From: Chitinophagaceae bacterium
GTDB lineage: Bacteria > Bacteroidota > Bacteroidia > Chitinophagales > Chitinophagaceae
Direction: 5' to 3'
Length of the DNA stretch: 34,105 nt
Assembly (NCBI GenBank): GCA_025360525.1
Contig: JANYCA010000017.1
Location: 1-34,105, forward strand
Shown here: positions 32,331 to 34,105 of the stretch, one piece after another
How the letters are laid out: the number at the start of each line of letters is the position of its first letter
Position numbering within the stretch: the stretch's first letter is position 1
The notes under the pieces: generated by a model
Told to the model about the DNA's origin: nothing
Seen by the model: only the letters and a program-made list of their open reading frames with translations
Database searches by the model: none
Translations under genes and position numbers: made by a program

Positions 32331-32401
32331 TTATTGCAGACTGTAATTTTTTTATATGGCCCGGAAGGGCTTACTTAGGCAGGTGATATTTCCTGTATCA
32401 T

Positions 32402-32440
32402 GGCGAGGGTATTGTTAAATACTTTCGCCTTTTTATTTTA
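32402..32440 (+). terminator. Intrinsic terminator after the ferredoxin gene
   Basis: GGCGAGGGTATT (32402-32413) pairs with AATACTTTCGCC (32418-32429) through 12 pairs including two G-T wobbles, with a GTTA loop, followed by TTTTTATTTT. A smaller GCCC-GGAA-GGGC hairpin precedes it at 32359-32370. Confidence 0.8.
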
Positions 32441-32477
32441 AAAGGAGTTGTTTAAAGGTAAAGGTACACACAACGTT

Positions 32478-32933
32478 ATGAGTAGAATTTTATTTACAAT
32501 TATTTTATCGGGAATATTATTTTCCTGTCGTGAAAAGAAGCCCGTAATTAATATGGTTGCACTAAAAATGGAGCTGTTAGATGCAGACCGGTCGTTTTCG
32601 AAAATGAGTGAAATGCAAGGTATGCGGTCGGCTTACATGGCTTATATCGACAGCAACGGTGTATTGCTGAGGCCTAATAATTTTCCTATAACAGGTGGCG
32701 ATGCAGTTGATCTTATCAGCCAAAGTAACGATTCTGCTTATATCATGACATGGGAGCCCAAAAGTGCCAGCATTGCAGCATCCACTGAGTTGGGATATAC
32801 TTACGGAATTTATTCTTACAAAATTAAAAATACGGACAGTGTATTGTTTGGCACTTATGTTACCATTTGGAAAAAGCAACCGGATGGTAAATGGAAATTT
32901 GTTTTACAGTCTGCCAACGAAGGGGTAGAGTAG
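32478..32933 (+). CDS. DUF4440 / SnoaL-like lipoprotein
   Basis: About 151 residues from the ATG at 32478. A TTG at 32448 would add ten residues ahead of the signal. The signal peptide ends at ILFSC, a lipobox, followed by REKK. The mature domain reads like DUF4440: LKMELLDADRSFSKMSEMQG, then AYMAYIDSNGVLLRPNN, then GYTYGIYSYKI and YVTIWKKQPDGKWKFVLQSA. This NTF2-like fold is used as an enzyme or a binding module; the role here is unknown. It lies between the ferredoxin terminator and the convergent efflux adaptor gene. Confidence 0.8.
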   Translation: MSRILFTIILSGILFSCREKKPVINMVALKMELLDADRSFSKMSEMQGMRSAYMAYIDSNGVLLRPNNFPITGGDAVDLISQSNDSAYIMTWEPKSASIAASTELGYTYGIYSYKIKNTDSVLFGTYVTIWKKQPDGKWKFVLQSANEGVE

Positions 32934-32965
32934 GAGTTGGTTGAAGCAGTTTCTTTTCTCCTTAT

Positions 32966-34105
32966 TTACATATTATTCATATCATGCCCTGCCATTGGGT
33001 TAGCACCTTTTTTAAAAATATATTCGCTGTTGAGCAGGTACGCTCCTTTTATAACTACCACATCCCCGGTTTTTATTCCGGATGTTATTTCTATTTGATC
33101 ATCACTTTCCAAACCAGTTTGCACCATTACATTTTTAAAAGAGTTGCCATTAGTTTTTATCCATACGGTGGCACCTTTTCCGTCTCTTATTACTGCGTCG
33201 ATTGGAAGTGTGAGCGAACTGTGTTGCTTGCTTTTCAACAACACATAAGCAGGCATGCCAGGCTTAAGCCGGCCATCTGCATTAGGGATAGCAACACGAA
33301 TTAAATTAATCCTTGTATCAGGGTTGATCTCAGGATTTACAAATTCTATTTTTCCATTTATATCTTTGCCATCAAAATCGGGAAGTTGCACGGATGCTAT
33401 TCCTGTTCTGTCAATTTGCGACAGTTGAAAAGAATATACCTGCGCCTCCGCCCAAAGGCTCGAAAGATCTGTCAGTTTTACAATGGTGCCACCTTCCATA
33501 ATATAGTCGCCCTCACGAATGTCTAATGCAGTAATGAAACCTTCGGCTGTGCTGTAAAAAGTAGTGGTGGGTGTTGCCTTTCCGCTCGTTGCTAATGCTG
33601 ATATTTGCGTTACACTCATTCCCCAAAGCAGTAGTTTGTTTTGTGCACTTTCAATTAACTGGTTAAAGTCGATTGTGTTTTCATTGCTGAATGTTTTCTT
33701 TTTATCCAGTATAAGTAAATATTCCTGTTTGGCATTATTTAATTCTTCGCTATACAGGTCGTATAATGGCGTCCCTTTTTTTATATGGTCTCCGATGTTT
33801 TTGTAATACAGTTTTTCTATCCTGCCCATTACTCTTGAGCTAACAGAAGATGCCTTCATCTGATTAAAATTTAATGTAGCTGTAAGCACCAGTTGATCAC
33901 CAATGCTGCCGCTACGGATGGTATCGGTTTGGATATTGCCCAATTTTATTTGCTGTTCGCTTAAAAGGATTTCATCTTTATTTTCGCCGTTACTCTTCTT
34001 TACAAGCGTTAAATCCATGTGACAGATGGGGCATTTGCCTGGTTTACTTTCAACCACCTGTGGGTCCATAGAGCAGGTATAATAAACATCGGGATTGTTG
34101 GGTGT
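32966..34105 (-). CDS. RND efflux periplasmic adaptor (CusB-like), partial at right edge
   Basis: The frame is open to the window end, so its N-terminus is missing. The visible 380 residues begin TPNNPDVYYTCSMDPQVVES followed by KPGKCPICHMDL, a heavy-metal-binding domain of the CusB type. The membrane-fusion adaptor follows: IGDQLVLTATLNFNQMKASS, then SSRVMGRIEKLYYKNIGDHI, then the barrel-sandwich partner TPTTTFYSTAEGFITALDIR and a beta-barrel domain. The protein links an inner-membrane RND pump to an outer-membrane channel. The Cys/His/Met domain suggests Cu, Ag, Zn or Co export. The pump gene is expected beyond the window or absent. Confidence 0.88.
   Translation of the reverse strand, partial: TPNNPDVYYTCSMDPQVVESKPGKCPICHMDLTLVKKSNGENKDEILLSEQQIKLGNIQTDTIRSGSIGDQLVLTATLNFNQMKASSVSSRVMGRIEKLYYKNIGDHIKKGTPLYDLYSEELNNAKQEYLLILDKKKTFSNENTIDFNQLIESAQNKLLLWGMSVTQISALATSGKATPTTTFYSTAEGFITALDIREGDYIMEGGTIVKLTDLSSLWAEAQVYSFQLSQIDRTGIASVQLPDFDGKDINGKIEFVNPEINPDTRINLIRVAIPNADGRLKPGMPAYVLLKSKQHSSLTLPIDAVIRDGKGATVWIKTNGNSFKNVMVQTGLESDDQIEITSGIKTGDVVVIKGAYLLNSEYIFKKGANPMAGHDMNNM

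Overview
The window reads as chromosomal DNA of a Bacteroidota species, most likely family Chitinophagaceae. This is inferred from low GC, almost no Shine-Dalgarno sequences, TAnnTTTG promoter elements, and family content: DUF6496, DUF4197, PA2169-type four-helix proteins, an LptE - variable acidic protein - SecG gene order, and a LuxC-like reductase divergent from a two-cluster ferredoxin. No rRNA, tRNA or CRISPR array was seen.

Positions 1 to about 13,000 look accessory. Two divergent small HTH genes flank an operator-like region. Then follows a run of stress and redox genes: flavin-linked PPOX-fold protein, small basic protein, four-helix DUF2383 protein, DUF6496, pterin carbinolamine dehydratase, FMN reductase, succinate-semialdehyde-type dehydrogenase, OsmC, CurA-like reductase, FNT channel, DUF3891, fasciclin and TspO. 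The stretch is visibly decaying. OsmC is split by a 174-bp inverted-repeat element, DUF3891 has lost one base, the lipocalin-like ORF lacks an ATG, an IS30 transposase survives only as its C-terminus, and an IS4-family element with clear terminal repeats has a frameshifted transposase and cuts off a minus-strand gene. To the right of that IS lies a 0.4-kb gene-poor segment with long-range inverted repeats, two 56-bp repeats and a strong terminator, a possible structured RNA.

From about 13,000 on the window is conventional housekeeping DNA: DUF2452 protein, PhoH ATPase, two small lipoproteins, fluoride channel CrcB, pyrophosphatase and a TauE-type membrane protein; then a tRNA-modification and envelope block (miaB, sigma-54 activator, lptE, acidic protein, secG, mltG, YihY); then lipoamide dehydrogenase, DUF4197, a DAO-type flavoprotein, a Deg protease, the LuxC-like reductase and ferredoxin pair, a DUF4440 lipoprotein and the start of a heavy-metal efflux adaptor running off the right edge.

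The most interesting observations are the split osmC with its nested inverted-repeat insert, a 24-nt word in that insert that recurs about 20 kb away, a palindromic repeat translated in frame inside miaB, and the candidate structured RNA beside the IS4 element. None amounts to a demonstrated new system.
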